A stretch of 64,000 bases of DNA from an uncultured Oscillospiraceae bacterium (GTDB lineage: Bacteria > Bacillota > Clostridia > Oscillospirales > Oscillospiraceae). The DNA lies in the NCBI GenBank assembly GCA_944385405.1, contig CALWXB010000002.1, positions 62,001 through 126,000 on the forward strand, read 5' to 3'. A program made the position numbers and the translations under genes. Within the stretch, counting starts at the first letter, position 1, and each line of letters opens with the position of its first letter. This document shows, one piece after another, positions 39,901-48,771 of this stretch. The notes under the pieces were generated by a model. It made no database searches. It was not told the origin of the DNA and saw only the letters and a list, made by a program, of their open reading frames with translations.

Positions 39901-39966
39901 GCCGCATAGCGGTTCCGCTCATCTTGCTCTTCGCATTCAGACACACGCTGAAAGAAAGGATTTCCC

Positions 39967-40626
39967 ATGAGACTGCAAAGCGCGATCTTCGACATGGACG
40001 GCACGCTGCTGGATTCCATGTACATCTGGAAGGACCTGGGTGCCCGGGTCCTGCTGCGCCTGGGCGTCCAGCCCCGGCCGGACCTCTATGAGCGATTGAA
40101 GGTGCTCTCGCTGCGGGAGGGCGCAGCCTACTGCCGGGAGGCCTACGGCTTGCCCCAGACCCAGGAAGAGGTGGTGGAGCTCATCGAATCCCAGATCCGG
40201 GATTTCTACTACCATGAGGTCCAGGCCAAACCCGGCGTCCAGAAATTCCTCTCCCTTTTGAAGATGGAGGGGGTATGGATGTACGTGGCCACCGCCACGG
40301 ACCGCCATCTGGCGGAGGCGGCGCTGCGCCGCACCGGGCTGGACGGCTATTTCCGCGGGCTCCTTACCTCCCAGGAGGTGGGCGTGGGAAAGAACGAGAG
40401 CCCGGAGATCTACGAGCGGTGCATGCGCCGCCTGCGGTCCAACAAGAAGGACACGGTGATCTTTGAGGACGCCCTCCACGCCGCCCGCACCGCCAAGGCC
40501 GCGGGCTTCCGGGTGTGCGGCGTGTACGACAGCTTCGCCCCGGAGGATCAGGAGGAGCTGCGATCCCTGTGCGACTACTATATCACCTCCTTTGAGGAGA
40601 TGTTCTCCACCAGTGCGCCGCTGTGA
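39967..40626 (+). CDS. HAD superfamily hydrolase (beta-phosphoglucomutase/phosphatase-like)
   Basis: 219 aa. Motif I FDMDGTLLDS (nucleophile and acid Asp), motif II ATATDR, conserved Lys in GVGKNESPEIY, motif IV VIFEDALHA. An alpha-helical cap sits between motifs I and II (subclass I). Such proteins dephosphorylate sugar phosphates or nucleotides. Starts at ATG 39967 with AAAGGA; ends before the strong terminator at 40630-40665. Substrate not determinable. Confidence 0.92.
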   Translation: MRLQSAIFDMDGTLLDSMYIWKDLGARVLLRLGVQPRPDLYERLKVLSLREGAAYCREAYGLPQTQEEVVELIESQIRDFYYHEVQAKPGVQKFLSLLKMEGVWMYVATATDRHLAEAALRRTGLDGYFRGLLTSQEVGVGKNESPEIYERCMRRLRSNKKDTVIFEDALHAARTAKAAGFRVCGVYDSFAPEDQEELRSLCDYYITSFEEMFSTSAPL

Positions 40627-40629
40627 CGC

Positions 40630-40665
40630 TCCGGCGGGCCGCTGAAGGCCCGCCGGAATTTTTTT
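40630..40665 (+). terminator. terminator of the HAD gene
   Basis: TCCGGCGGGCC / GGCCCGCCGGA stem with six-base loop and eight T. Confidence 0.93.
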
Positions 40666-40726
40666 GCGGATACGTGTAACGTTTTTCTCTGGATCGGCAC
40701 TCATAAGGGTGAAAGGGGGGAGGCCC

Positions 40727-41215
40727 ATGGAGGAGATGGACAGCGTCTACCGGCGCCACGCCCAGACGGTATACAAATTTCTGCTGACCCAGTGCCATGA
40801 CCCGGATCTGGCCGAGGAGCTCACCCAGGAGACCTTCTGCCAAGCCGTCCGTTCCGTGGACCGTTTCGACGGACGGTGCCAGGTATCCACCTGGCTGTGC
40901 CAGATCGCCCGGCACCTGTGGTACGCCCATCTGCGCCGCCGTGGCCGGGAGGTACCGCTGGAGGAGGACACGGCACTGCCCGCCGTCCCCTCGGCGGAGG
41001 AGATGCATCTGGCGGACCAGGACCGGATGGACCTGCTGCGCCGGATCCACGCCCTGCCGGAGCCGGGGCGGGAGGTGGTGTATCTCCGGGCCTTCGGGTC
41101 CCTGAGCTTCCGGGAAATCGGAGAGCTGCTGGGGCGGACGGAGACCTGGGCCCGGGTAACCTTTTACCGCAGTAAAGAACATCTGAAAACCGGAGGTGAC
41201 GGATATGAAAAATGA
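40727..41215 (+). CDS. ECF-type RNA polymerase sigma factor
   Basis: 162 aa. Region 2 (VYRRHAQTVYKFLLTQCHDP, DLAEELTQETFCQA, then GRCQVSTWLCQIARHLWYAH) and region 4 (VVYLRAFGSLSFREIGELLG, TWARVTFYRSKEHL) are joined by a short linker; no region 1.1 or 3. ATG at 40727 follows AAAGGGGGGAGG. The next gene encodes its zinc-finger anti-sigma factor (11-nt overlap). A TGTAAC at 40675-40680 resembles an ECF -35 and may mark autoregulation, but the -10 is unclear. Confidence 0.93.
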   Translation: MEEMDSVYRRHAQTVYKFLLTQCHDPDLAEELTQETFCQAVRSVDRFDGRCQVSTWLCQIARHLWYAHLRRRGREVPLEEDTALPAVPSAEEMHLADQDRMDLLRRIHALPEPGREVVYLRAFGSLSFREIGELLGRTETWARVTFYRSKEHLKTGGDGYEK

Positions 41216-42179
41216 TCTCAGCTGCGGCGTGGCCCGGGACCTGATGCCCCTGTACGCCGACGGTGTGGCGGGGGAGGAGAGCCGGGCCGCCCTGGAGCGG
41301 CACATCGCCCAGTGCCCGGACTGCGCGGCGGCGCTGGCAGCCATGACCGCGCCGGAGGAACCGCCGGAGGTACCGGCGCGGGAGGTGGACTATCTGAAGG
41401 CCGTGCGCCGAAAGGCGCTGCGGCGGGTGGTGCTGGCGGTGATCTGCACCGTGCTGGTCCTGACGGGGCTGTGGGCGGCCAAGGCCTATGTCATCGGCAC
41501 CCCGGCAGACCGGGCGGCCCGGTCCATGAGCTTTTCCGTCCACACCCATCCCGCGGAGGAGACCATCGACCTGCGGGTCCTGACAGCGGAGGGACAGCCG
41601 GCCTACTGGGGCTGGGAGGTGACCCGGCAGGGTGAGACCGTGGACATCACCGCCCGGCAGGGAAGGCCCTCGCCTCTGCACCCCCGCCAGGAATTTTTCT
41701 CCACCATCGACGTCGCAGGCGTCCGGGAAGTGTATCTCTGCGGCCAGCTCCTTTGGCAGGACGGGGTGGCGCTGCTGCCCGGCGCCCAGTCGGTGTACGA
41801 CTGCCGCACCCCCTATGTGGGGAATCCCTCCGCCCTGGGGAAACTGACCCAGGCCCTGGTCCGGACGGGCCGCCTGCCCGACGGCTTCTCCATGGAGCTC
41901 CAGACCGCCCGGGAGCCCTATGGCTGGACGCTGGTCTATGACGCGCCGGGAGACACGGCGCAGCTGGACCGGGAGCTGGAGGCCGCCGCGCCGCTGCTGC
42001 TGGCCCTGGTGGACAATCTGGGAGAGGTGTCCTGGACCTATCCCGGGACGGACGGCGAGACCGTGGTCCGTACCGTGACGCTGGCGGAGGCAGACGCGGC
42101 ATACGGACAGAGCGTCAAGGCCTGCGCCCAGTCTCCCGCCGCTTTCCAGCGGCTGTGGGACCAGACGGATGCACCGTAA
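41205..42179 (+). CDS. zinc-finger anti-sigma factor with large extracytoplasmic domain
   Basis: 324 aa. Cytoplasmic zf-HC2 anti-sigma domain with zinc ligands His33, Cys37 and Cys40 (ERHIAQCPDCAAAL). One TM helix lies near residues 74-96 (VVLAVICTVLVLTGLWAAKA). About 225 extracytoplasmic residues of unknown fold follow (for example YWGWEVTRQGETVDITARQG). The ATG at 41205 has GGAGGTGA and overlaps the sigma gene by 11 nt. It presumably holds the sigma factor inactive until the external domain senses a signal and is cleaved or changes shape. Confidence 0.9.
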   Translation: MKNDLSCGVARDLMPLYADGVAGEESRAALERHIAQCPDCAAALAAMTAPEEPPEVPAREVDYLKAVRRKALRRVVLAVICTVLVLTGLWAAKAYVIGTPADRAARSMSFSVHTHPAEETIDLRVLTAEGQPAYWGWEVTRQGETVDITARQGRPSPLHPRQEFFSTIDVAGVREVYLCGQLLWQDGVALLPGAQSVYDCRTPYVGNPSALGKLTQALVRTGRLPDGFSMELQTAREPYGWTLVYDAPGDTAQLDRELEAAAPLLLALVDNLGEVSWTYPGTDGETVVRTVTLAEADAAYGQSVKACAQSPAAFQRLWDQTDAP

Positions 42180-42184
42180 AGACG

Positions 42185-42214
42185 AAGCCCCGGCGGAACA
42201 TTCCGCCGGGGCTT
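42185..42214. terminator. terminator between anti-sigma and galE
   Basis: AAGCCCCGGCGGAA / TTCCGCCGGGGCTT perfect 14-bp stem followed by TATTT. Confidence 0.88.
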
Positions 42215-42223
42215 TATTTGATA

Positions 42224-43213
42224 TCAGTCCTCGTAGCCGTTGGGATGGGCGCTGTGCCAGGCCCAGGCGTCGGAGATGATGGACTCCAGGCCCAGCTCCG
42301 GCTTCCACCCCAGCACTCTGGCCGCCTTTTCATTGGAGGCGATGAGCACGGAGGGATCCCCCGGCCGCCGGGGCTCCGCCACGGCCGGGATCTCCCGGCC
42401 GGTGATGCGCCGGGCGGTGTCGATGATCTCCCGGACGGAGTAGCCTGTTCCGCTGCCCAGATTGCACACCAGGCTCTCGCCTGTGCGCTCCAGATGCTCC
42501 AGCGCCAGCAGATGAGCCCGGGCGAGGTCCCGGACATGGATATAGTCCCGGACGCAGGTGCCGTCCGGCGTGGGGTAGTCCTCCCCAAAAATGCCGATGT
42601 GGGACCGCTGCCCCAGCGCCGTTTTCATCACCAGCGGGATGAGGTGGCTCTCCGGACTGTGGTCTTCGCCGATGCCGGTCTCCGGATCCGAGCCGGCGGC
42701 GTTGAAGTACCGCAAAGCGGCATAATGGATGCCGTACGCCCGGTCGCACCACTTCAGCATCCCCTCAATGGCCAGCTTGGTGGCGCCATAGGGATTGGTG
42801 GGGACGGTGGCGTCTGTCTCCTGGATGGGCTGGCGCTCCGGCTCCCCATAGGTGGCCGCAGTGGAGGAAAAGACGATCTTATCCACCCCGTGGTCCCGCA
42901 TGGCAGTGAGCATGGACTGAGAGCCCGCCACATTGTTCCCGTAGTATTTCAGCGGGTCCTGCATGCTCTCTCCCACCAGGGAGTAGGCGGCGAAGTTGAT
43001 GACGCCGTCCACCCGGTTCTCCCGGAAGATGCGGTCCAGGAAGGCCCCGTCCCGCAGGTCGCCCACATACAGCTGCCGGGCGCCCTTCACCGCCTGGCGG
43101 TGGCCTGTAGCCAGGCTGTCCGCCACTACCACGTCATATCCCTCTTTCACCAGCAGCGCCACCATGTGGCTGCCGATGTAGCCGGCGCCGCCGGCCACCA
43201 GAATCGTGTTCAT
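42224..43213 (-). CDS. galE: UDP-glucose 4-epimerase
   Basis: 329-aa extended SDR. NAD-binding GGAGYIGSHMVALL at the N-terminus; VFSSTAATYGEPE (catalytic Ser/Thr) and NPYGATKLAIE (YxxxK) active site; ALRYFNAAGSDPE substrate segment; C-terminal GYSVREIIDTARRITGREIP. Interconverts UDP-glucose and UDP-galactose for galactose use and cell-surface glycans. The true start is ATG 43213 with AAAGGAG; a much longer upstream reading crosses the divergent AEC gene region and is rejected. Confidence 0.95.
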   Translation of the reverse strand: MNTILVAGGAGYIGSHMVALLVKEGYDVVVADSLATGHRQAVKGARQLYVGDLRDGAFLDRIFRENRVDGVINFAAYSLVGESMQDPLKYYGNNVAGSQSMLTAMRDHGVDKIVFSSTAATYGEPERQPIQETDATVPTNPYGATKLAIEGMLKWCDRAYGIHYAALRYFNAAGSDPETGIGEDHSPESHLIPLVMKTALGQRSHIGIFGEDYPTPDGTCVRDYIHVRDLARAHLLALEHLERTGESLVCNLGSGTGYSVREIIDTARRITGREIPAVAEPRRPGDPSVLIASNEKAARVLGWKPELGLESIISDAWAWHSAHPNGYED

Positions 43214-43330
43214 ATGCTCGCTCCTTTCCGCCCGGAGGCGGTCTTTTTTGACCGGCGGGGATTGCTCCGCCGGGGATTTTCCGGTATGATGGAACCGTAA
43301 CGGATCTGACAACGAAAGGAAGCATGTCCC

Positions 43331-44254
43331 ATGATCAGTCTCCTGCTGCTGCGGCAGATCGCTCAGCTGTTCCTGGCGCTGCTGGCCGGCTGGCTGCTGG
43401 TGCGCCTGGGGAAGGCCGCCCCGGAGGACAGCAAGAAGCTCTCCGTGGTGGCGCTGTACATCGTCAACCCCTGCGTCATCATCTCGTCTTATCAGATCGA
43501 CTTCACCGCCGATATGGTGCGCTCCATGCTGCTGTCCCTGGGGGCGGCGGTGGGGATCCACGCGCTGATGCTGCTGCTCACGGCACTGCTGCGCCGGGCG
43601 CTGCATCTTTCACCGGTGGAGCAGGCCTGCGTCATCTACTCCAACTGCGTGAACCTCCTGATCCCTGTGGTGGGCGCCATCCTGGGCAAGGAGTATCTGC
43701 TCTTCACCAGTATGTACATGATGGTGCAGATCTCCCTTTTGTGGACCCACTGCCGCATGCTCCTGAGCGGAGAGCGCACCGTGTCCCTGCGGAACATCTT
43801 CGGGAACCTCAACATCCTCTCCATGCTCATCGGACTGGTGCTGTTCATCACCCACCTGCGCCTGCCGTCTCTCGTCAGCGGAGCCATGGACTCCGTGAGC
43901 GTCATGCTGGGGCCCATCAGCATGATCATCATCGGCATGGTGATGGCCGGCGTGGATCTGAAGCGGACCGTACGCCTGCCGGGGATCTGGAAGGTGATGG
44001 CCCTGCGGCTCATCGGGTATCCCCTGGTGGTACTGGTCCTGCTCAAATACAGCGGTCTGGCCTCCCTGGTCCCCAACGGGGAAGGGATCCTGCTCATCAG
44101 CCTGCTGGCCGCCTGTGCGCCCTCCGGCACCATGGTCACCCAGCTGGCTCAGATCTACGGCGGAGACAGCGAATACGCCGGGGCGGTGAACGTCCTGTCC
44201 ACCCTGGCCTGCATCGTCACCATGCCGCTGCTGGTGGCCCTGTATCAGCTCTGA
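43331..44254 (+). CDS. AEC (auxin efflux carrier) family permease
   Basis: 307-aa permease with about ten hydrophobic segments. Family features include an N-terminal helix with LLVRLGKAAPEDSKKLSVVA, the VNPCVIISSY motif after helix 1, and the C-terminal LLAACAPSGTMVTQLAQIYG (proline-broken helix) and EYAGAVNVLSTLACIVTMPL. Bacterial members are linked to malate or malonate uptake/export. The ATG at 43331 follows GAAAGGAAG. Its 3' end overlaps the convergent LysR gene by ten bases. Confidence 0.9.
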   Translation: MISLLLLRQIAQLFLALLAGWLLVRLGKAAPEDSKKLSVVALYIVNPCVIISSYQIDFTADMVRSMLLSLGAAVGIHALMLLLTALLRRALHLSPVEQACVIYSNCVNLLIPVVGAILGKEYLLFTSMYMMVQISLLWTHCRMLLSGERTVSLRNIFGNLNILSMLIGLVLFITHLRLPSLVSGAMDSVSVMLGPISMIIIGMVMAGVDLKRTVRLPGIWKVMALRLIGYPLVVLVLLKYSGLASLVPNGEGILLISLLAACAPSGTMVTQLAQIYGGDSEYAGAVNVLSTLACIVTMPLLVALYQL

Positions 44255-45156
44255 TCCTGAAACCGGGCGTCGGATTCGATGCGCCGGATGAGAAAATCCA
44301 GCGCCGGCGTCCGCGCCGCGCCTTTGCGCAGCGCCAGCACATCCTGGCGCAGCATGGGCGGGTCCAGACGATAGGCCCGGACGCCTTCCGCCGCCTTGGC
44401 ATAGGCCAGGGGCAGCAGCGCAGCCCCCGCGCCGCCGGCGATCATCCGCAGGGCGATGTCGTTGCTGTTGAGCTCACAGATTCCGTTGGGGTGGAACATG
44501 AGCCTTGTGAACAACTCCTCCTCCATCCGGCGGATGGAGGAATCCCGGCAGGAGAGCAGAAAGGGCTCCTGCCGCAGCTCCGCCGGCAGCACGTCCGGAG
44601 ACACGGTCTCCGCTTCATGGGTCCGGCAGAAGGGATGGCCCGCCGGTAGCACCAGAGCGATCTCCTCCCAGCGCAGATGGGTATAGCCCTGAGCGGGAAT
44701 ATCATCGTCCGGTGTCACCGCCATCACGGCAAGATCCACCTTTCCCGCCCGGAGGATGGCCTTGATCTGCCGGTAGGAGCGGTTCTCCGTGATCCGCAGC
44801 GTCACCGTCGGGTACTCCCGCCGGAAGTCCGGCAGCACATCTGCCAGCAGTGCCGTCCCCCAGGCGGAGGTGACGCCCACGTCGATGTGGCCCCGGCCCC
44901 GCAGCGCCTCCACGCTGTCTGCGGCGGCGCGCTGGATGCGCAGGATGTCCTCCGCCGCCGCCACGTATACGCTTCCCGCATCGGTGAGGGTGAGGTGGCC
45001 CTGATCCCGGAGAAACAGCGGCACCCCCACCTCTGCTTCCAGCTTCAAAAGATACTGGCTCAGGGTAGACTGGGTGACGAACAGCTTCTCCGCCGCCCGG
45101 GTGATGCCCTTCTGGCGGGCGATCTCCACCAGATACTCCGGATTGCGGATCTCCAT
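44245..45156 (-). CDS. LysR family transcriptional regulator (paralogue B)
   Basis: 303 aa. MEIRNPEYLVEIARQKGITR, recognition helix AAEKLFVTQSTLSQYLLKLE, effector domain with GVTSAWGTALLADVLPDFRR and DLAVMAVTPDDDIPAQGYTH. Its HTH is the same as paralogue A (35988-36917), and the DDxPAQGYT segment is shared, so the two probably read similar DNA sites and related ligands. ATG at 45156, RBS GAGGAGGTG. It is convergent with the AEC permease gene, which may be its target (inference). Confidence 0.92.
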   Translation of the reverse strand: MEIRNPEYLVEIARQKGITRAAEKLFVTQSTLSQYLLKLEAEVGVPLFLRDQGHLTLTDAGSVYVAAAEDILRIQRAAADSVEALRGRGHIDVGVTSAWGTALLADVLPDFRREYPTVTLRITENRSYRQIKAILRAGKVDLAVMAVTPDDDIPAQGYTHLRWEEIALVLPAGHPFCRTHEAETVSPDVLPAELRQEPFLLSCRDSSIRRMEEELFTRLMFHPNGICELNSNDIALRMIAGGAGAALLPLAYAKAAEGVRAYRLDPPMLRQDVLALRKGAARTPALDFLIRRIESDARFQDQS

Positions 45157-45211
45157 GACGCACCTCCTCTCGTCTGCAAAGCGGCCCCGGCAGTGCCGGG
45201 GCCGCAGTCGT

Positions 45212-46729
45212 TTATTCCTCCACGTCTCCCAGACGGTCCAGATAGGGGCTGGCGGTGCTGCTGAGCTCCGACGCCCCTTCCTTGAAGCGGGCCACGCCTG
45301 CCGCCGTCTCCTTCACGGGGCGGATGGTGCCCGCGCCGGCCACACAGCCGCCGGGGCAGGCCATGCCCTCCAGCAGATAGCCGTCCCGCTTGCCGGCCTT
45401 GGCCATGGCCAGCATCTTGCGGCACTCCCGCAGGCCGTCGCCGTACTCGATCTTGACCTCACGGTCCGGATCAATGTGGCTGATGGCTTCCACCACGGCG
45501 GCAGCCACGCCGCCGCCCACAGCAAAGCCGCGGCCCATACCGGTGCCCTGGTCCATATCGTCGTCAGGTCCGGCCTCCACCTGGGCAAAGTCGATCTCCT
45601 TGGCGTCGAACATGCCCTGGAGCTCCTCAAAGGTCAGCACGAAGTCCACGTCGGAACGGACAGAACGCCGGTTTGCCTCCAGCTTCTTGGCGGCGCAGGG
45701 CCCAATGAAGCAGATCCGAGCGTCAGGATGGTCCTTTTTCACCATGCGGGCGGTAATGACCATGGGGGTGAGGGCCATGGAGATATAGTCCTTGAACTGG
45801 GGGAAGAGCTTCTTGGCCATGACGGACCACGCGGGGCAGCAGCTGGTTCCCATGAAGGGCTGCTTGGCGGGGACGTTCTCCAGGAAGTCGTGAGCCTCCT
45901 CCACGGTGCAAAGGTCCGCGCCGATGGCCACTTCCACCACGTCCGCAAATCCCAGCTGCCGCATGGCGGCCTTGATCTTGGCGGGCGTGGCCTCCTTGCC
46001 GAACTGCCCCACGAAGGCCGGTGCCACGCAGGCAATGACTTCCTCATTGCGCTTAATGGCGTTGATGATCTGGAAGATCTGGCTCTTGTCGGCGATAGCG
46101 GCGAAGGGGCAGTTTACCAGGCACATGCCGCAGGAGACGCACTTGTCGTAGTTGATCTTGGCCCGACCCAGTTCGTCGGACTCGATGGCATCCATGCCGC
46201 AGGCAGCGGCGCAGGGCCGCTCGATCTTGCTGATGGCCCGGTAGGGGCACTGATTAAAGCACTTGCCGCACTTGATGCACTTGTCCTGATCGATGTGGCA
46301 GTGCTTGTCCTTGTCCAGATAGATGGCATCCTTGGGGCAGACGTTCATGCAGGGGTGGGAGATGCAGCCCTGGCAGCTGTCCGTAATGCGGATCTGCTTG
46401 GGCGGGCAGGCATTGCAGGCAAAGGGGATGATGTTCACCAGGGGCTCTTCGAAATACTTCTGATCCGTGGCAGCTTTGTCGATGTCCGCGGAGATGGGCA
46501 TCTGCTCCTGAGCCGTCTGCAGGTTCATGCCCAGGGCCAGCCGCACCCGCTCCTGGACGATGGCCCGCTCCAGGAACACGTCGTGCCGGTGATGGGCCAC
46601 CTCGCCGGAGATCATCTTGTAGGGGATCATGTCCACCCGGCTCAGGTCTCCGCCCTCATAGGCCAGTCGGGCCACCTCGGTGAATACGTTGCGGCGGATA
46701 TCGTCCACCGCGCTGTGTACGCCTCTCAT
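45212..46729 (-). CDS. monomeric [FeFe] hydrogenase, group-B-like
   Basis: 505 aa. The H-cluster domain is C-terminal with P1 TSCCPAW, P2 GPCAAKKLE (Gly instead of the Met of classic MPCxxK) and P3 MACPGGCVAG, the pattern of group B enzymes. Before it are ferredoxin-like 4Fe-4S clusters (CKGCISHPCMNVCP-type cysteines starting CQGCISHPCMNVCP, CIKCGKCFNQCPY, CVSCGMCLVNCPF) plus extra N-terminal Cys (CNACPP). The Asn/His 2Fe-2S domain of long group A enzymes is absent. It likely exchanges electrons with ferredoxin, evolving or taking up H2. Start 46729 has GGAGGAAG. Maturases HydEFG are not in the window. Confidence 0.9.
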   Translation of the reverse strand: MRGVHSAVDDIRRNVFTEVARLAYEGGDLSRVDMIPYKMISGEVAHHRHDVFLERAIVQERVRLALGMNLQTAQEQMPISADIDKAATDQKYFEEPLVNIIPFACNACPPKQIRITDSCQGCISHPCMNVCPKDAIYLDKDKHCHIDQDKCIKCGKCFNQCPYRAISKIERPCAAACGMDAIESDELGRAKINYDKCVSCGMCLVNCPFAAIADKSQIFQIINAIKRNEEVIACVAPAFVGQFGKEATPAKIKAAMRQLGFADVVEVAIGADLCTVEEAHDFLENVPAKQPFMGTSCCPAWSVMAKKLFPQFKDYISMALTPMVITARMVKKDHPDARICFIGPCAAKKLEANRRSVRSDVDFVLTFEELQGMFDAKEIDFAQVEAGPDDDMDQGTGMGRGFAVGGGVAAAVVEAISHIDPDREVKIEYGDGLRECRKMLAMAKAGKRDGYLLEGMACPGGCVAGAGTIRPVKETAAGVARFKEGASELSSTASPYLDRLGDVEE

Positions 46730-46807
46730 GCTTTCTTCCTCCATTTTTTCCGGGGGGTCGCATACCCTCCCGGGAACTTTGTGGGCGACTTCACAATAAG
46801 TCAATTC

Positions 46808-46836
46808 ATTATATAGAATCCCGTATTCCATTGCAA
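46808..46836 (-). promoter_or_regulatory. promoter of the hydrogenase gene
   Basis: Minus strand TTGCAA (46836-46831), 17-nt spacer, perfect TATAAT (46813-46808). Confidence 0.75.
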
Positions 46837-46939
46837 GCCCCGGCGGCGGCTTTTTCCCGGATCTTTACAGAATTTTCCGCCGGTTTCAGACATCTTTCAG
46901 CTTCCAGCGCTATGCTGGAGCATGACCGATGGATTTCCA

Positions 46940-46969
46940 TTGACGGGCTTTTCCCGGCCGTTATATAAT
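46940..46969 (+). promoter_or_regulatory. promoter of the DUF4340/two-component operon
   Basis: TTGACG (46940-46945), 18-nt spacer, TATAAT (46964-46969). A TCCAGC-GCTAT-GCTGGA hairpin lies just upstream (about 46902-46918). Confidence 0.65.
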
Positions 46970-47006
46970 AAAGGGTAACGATCCGCCCATTGATAGGAGG
47001 AACCCC

Positions 47007-48005
47007 ATGACTTGGAAAGAACGAAGGACCGTCACCATCCTGAGCATCATCCTGGCTGTGCTGGCCGCAGCGCTGCTGGTGGTGCTGGGCATCCGCTACC
47101 GGGAGCATCGGGCAGCCGGCGACGCAGTCCAGCAAACCGGTGCCATTGCCCCTGCCGCCGCTTACACTGCGGTGACCTGCTCCAACTCCACCGCCACGCT
47201 GTCTTTTTCTCTGGATGAGACCGGCCGGTGGATCTGGTCCGACGACCCGGATTTCCCCCTGCAGCAGGATGCCGTCCCCGCTATTCTGGAAGCGCTGGCG
47301 GCGCTGACGCCCCAGCAGGTCCTCTCCGATCCGGAGGACCCGGAGACCTACGGCCTGGATGATCCCACTGCCTCCATCACCGCCTCCGGCGAAGGGGTGG
47401 CAGACATTTCCCTGGTGTTCGGAAAGGCCACCACCGACGGCAAAAGCTATTATGCGGTAATGAACGGAGATGAGAGCGTCCTCTACATTTTTGACGGCGC
47501 GCTGCAGACCGCACTGCAGACCCCCATTTATGACATGTGCGATTTGCCGGAGCTGCCGGAACTGACGGAGGCGAACCTCACCTCCGTGGTGATTTGCGGC
47601 ACGCCCGCCGGTGAGACTCCCGGCCCTGTCACCACGCTGAACGCCCAGCGGGCAGAGGACGGCGAGGATGCCACCTGGCGCTGCGACGGCGCCAACGTCA
47701 CCGACGATCCCACCGTCCAGGCCCTGCTGGAGGATCTGGAAAACTGGACGCTGGCCCGCTGTGTGGACTACCGCCCCTCCGACGAGGCAGCGGAGATCTG
47801 CGGCTTTGCCGCTCCCGACGCCTCCGTCACCGTCACCTATTCCACGGAGGGCGGCACAGAGCAGACCCTGGTGCTGACCGTGGGCAAGTCTCCCGCAGAC
47901 GGCCAGGGCCGTTACGTCCGGGTAGGGGAGGACACCACCATCTACCTCATGGAAACGGCGCTGATGGATCCCCTGATGCGTCTGGCAGCAAACGGACTCG
48001 AATAA
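47007..48005 (+). CDS. DUF4340 domain membrane-anchored protein
   Basis: 332 aa. One N-terminal TM helix (TVTILSIILAVLAAALLVVL, about residues 8-27) anchors a large outside domain with DUF4340 features (LSFSLDETGRWIWSDDPDFP, TYGLDDPTASITASGEG, FGKATTDGKSYYAVM). DUF4340 proteins usually accompany ABC transporters of the gliding/GldG type. Here it instead precedes a response regulator by ten nt and a histidine kinase, so it may feed signals to, or be controlled by, that system (inference). ATG 47007 with AGGAGGAA. Confidence 0.85.
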   Translation: MTWKERRTVTILSIILAVLAAALLVVLGIRYREHRAAGDAVQQTGAIAPAAAYTAVTCSNSTATLSFSLDETGRWIWSDDPDFPLQQDAVPAILEALAALTPQQVLSDPEDPETYGLDDPTASITASGEGVADISLVFGKATTDGKSYYAVMNGDESVLYIFDGALQTALQTPIYDMCDLPELPELTEANLTSVVICGTPAGETPGPVTTLNAQRAEDGEDATWRCDGANVTDDPTVQALLEDLENWTLARCVDYRPSDEAAEICGFAAPDASVTVTYSTEGGTEQTLVLTVGKSPADGQGRYVRVGEDTTIYLMETALMDPLMRLAANGLE

Positions 48006-48015
48006 GGAGGCGCAT

Positions 48016-48696
48016 ATGCGGGTTCTGATCGTGGAGGATGAGGTCCGGCTGGCAGCCACGCTGCAGGATCTGATGGAGATGAACGGATACAACGCCGACG
48101 CCTGCCACGATGGGGAGGCGGGGCTGGACAATGCCCTTACCGGCATATACGACATCATCATCCTGGATGTAATGCTGCCGAAGATGGACGGTTTCACCGT
48201 GCTCAAGCGCCTGCGGGGCGCGGGCAGCGCCACCCCGGTGCTGATGCTCACTGCCCGGGACCAGCTCAGCGACCGGGTGGAGGGGCTGGACTGCGGGGCG
48301 GACTATTATCTTACCAAGCCCTTTGAGCCTCAGGAGCTGCTGGCCTGTATCCGGGCCCTGGTCCGCCGTCAGCCGGAGCTGCGCAACACTGAGGAGCTGA
48401 CCTATGCCGATCTGCGTCTGGAAAAAAACACCTTCACGCTCAGCTGCGAGGCCCGTTCCGTGCGTCTGAGCCGGAAGGAGTTCGACATGATGGAGTTGCT
48501 GATGCTCAACCGGGAGCTGGTCATCACCAAGGAGACTCTGCTGCTGAAGATCTGGGGGTATGAATCCGACGCAGAGGACAACAATGTGGAGGTCTATATC
48601 TCCTTTCTGCGCAAAAAGCTGGATCATCTCCACTCCCGGGTCAAGATCCGCACCATCCGCATGGTGGGCTATTGCCTGGCAGATCCTGACAGCTGA
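48016..48696 (+). CDS. OmpR/PhoB family response regulator
   Basis: 226 aa. Receiver domain with phospho-acceptor Asp in IIILDVMLPKMDG, acidic pair VEDEVRL at the N-terminus and conserved Lys in YLTKPFEP. The C-terminal winged helix (LSRKEFDMMELLMLNRELVI, NNVEVYISFLRKKLD, IRTIRMVGYCL) binds DNA. ATG 48016 after AAGGAGG, ten nt from the DUF4340 gene; the kinase follows after 75 nt. Confidence 0.95.
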   Translation: MRVLIVEDEVRLAATLQDLMEMNGYNADACHDGEAGLDNALTGIYDIIILDVMLPKMDGFTVLKRLRGAGSATPVLMLTARDQLSDRVEGLDCGADYYLTKPFEPQELLACIRALVRRQPELRNTEELTYADLRLEKNTFTLSCEARSVRLSRKEFDMMELLMLNRELVITKETLLLKIWGYESDAEDNNVEVYISFLRKKLDHLHSRVKIRTIRMVGYCLADPDS

Positions 48697-48771
48697 TACG
48701 GTTTTTCCACCCATTTTTCCACGTTTTCCACATACTTTTCGACAATCCCCGGCAGGAAAGGAGGGAACGCC

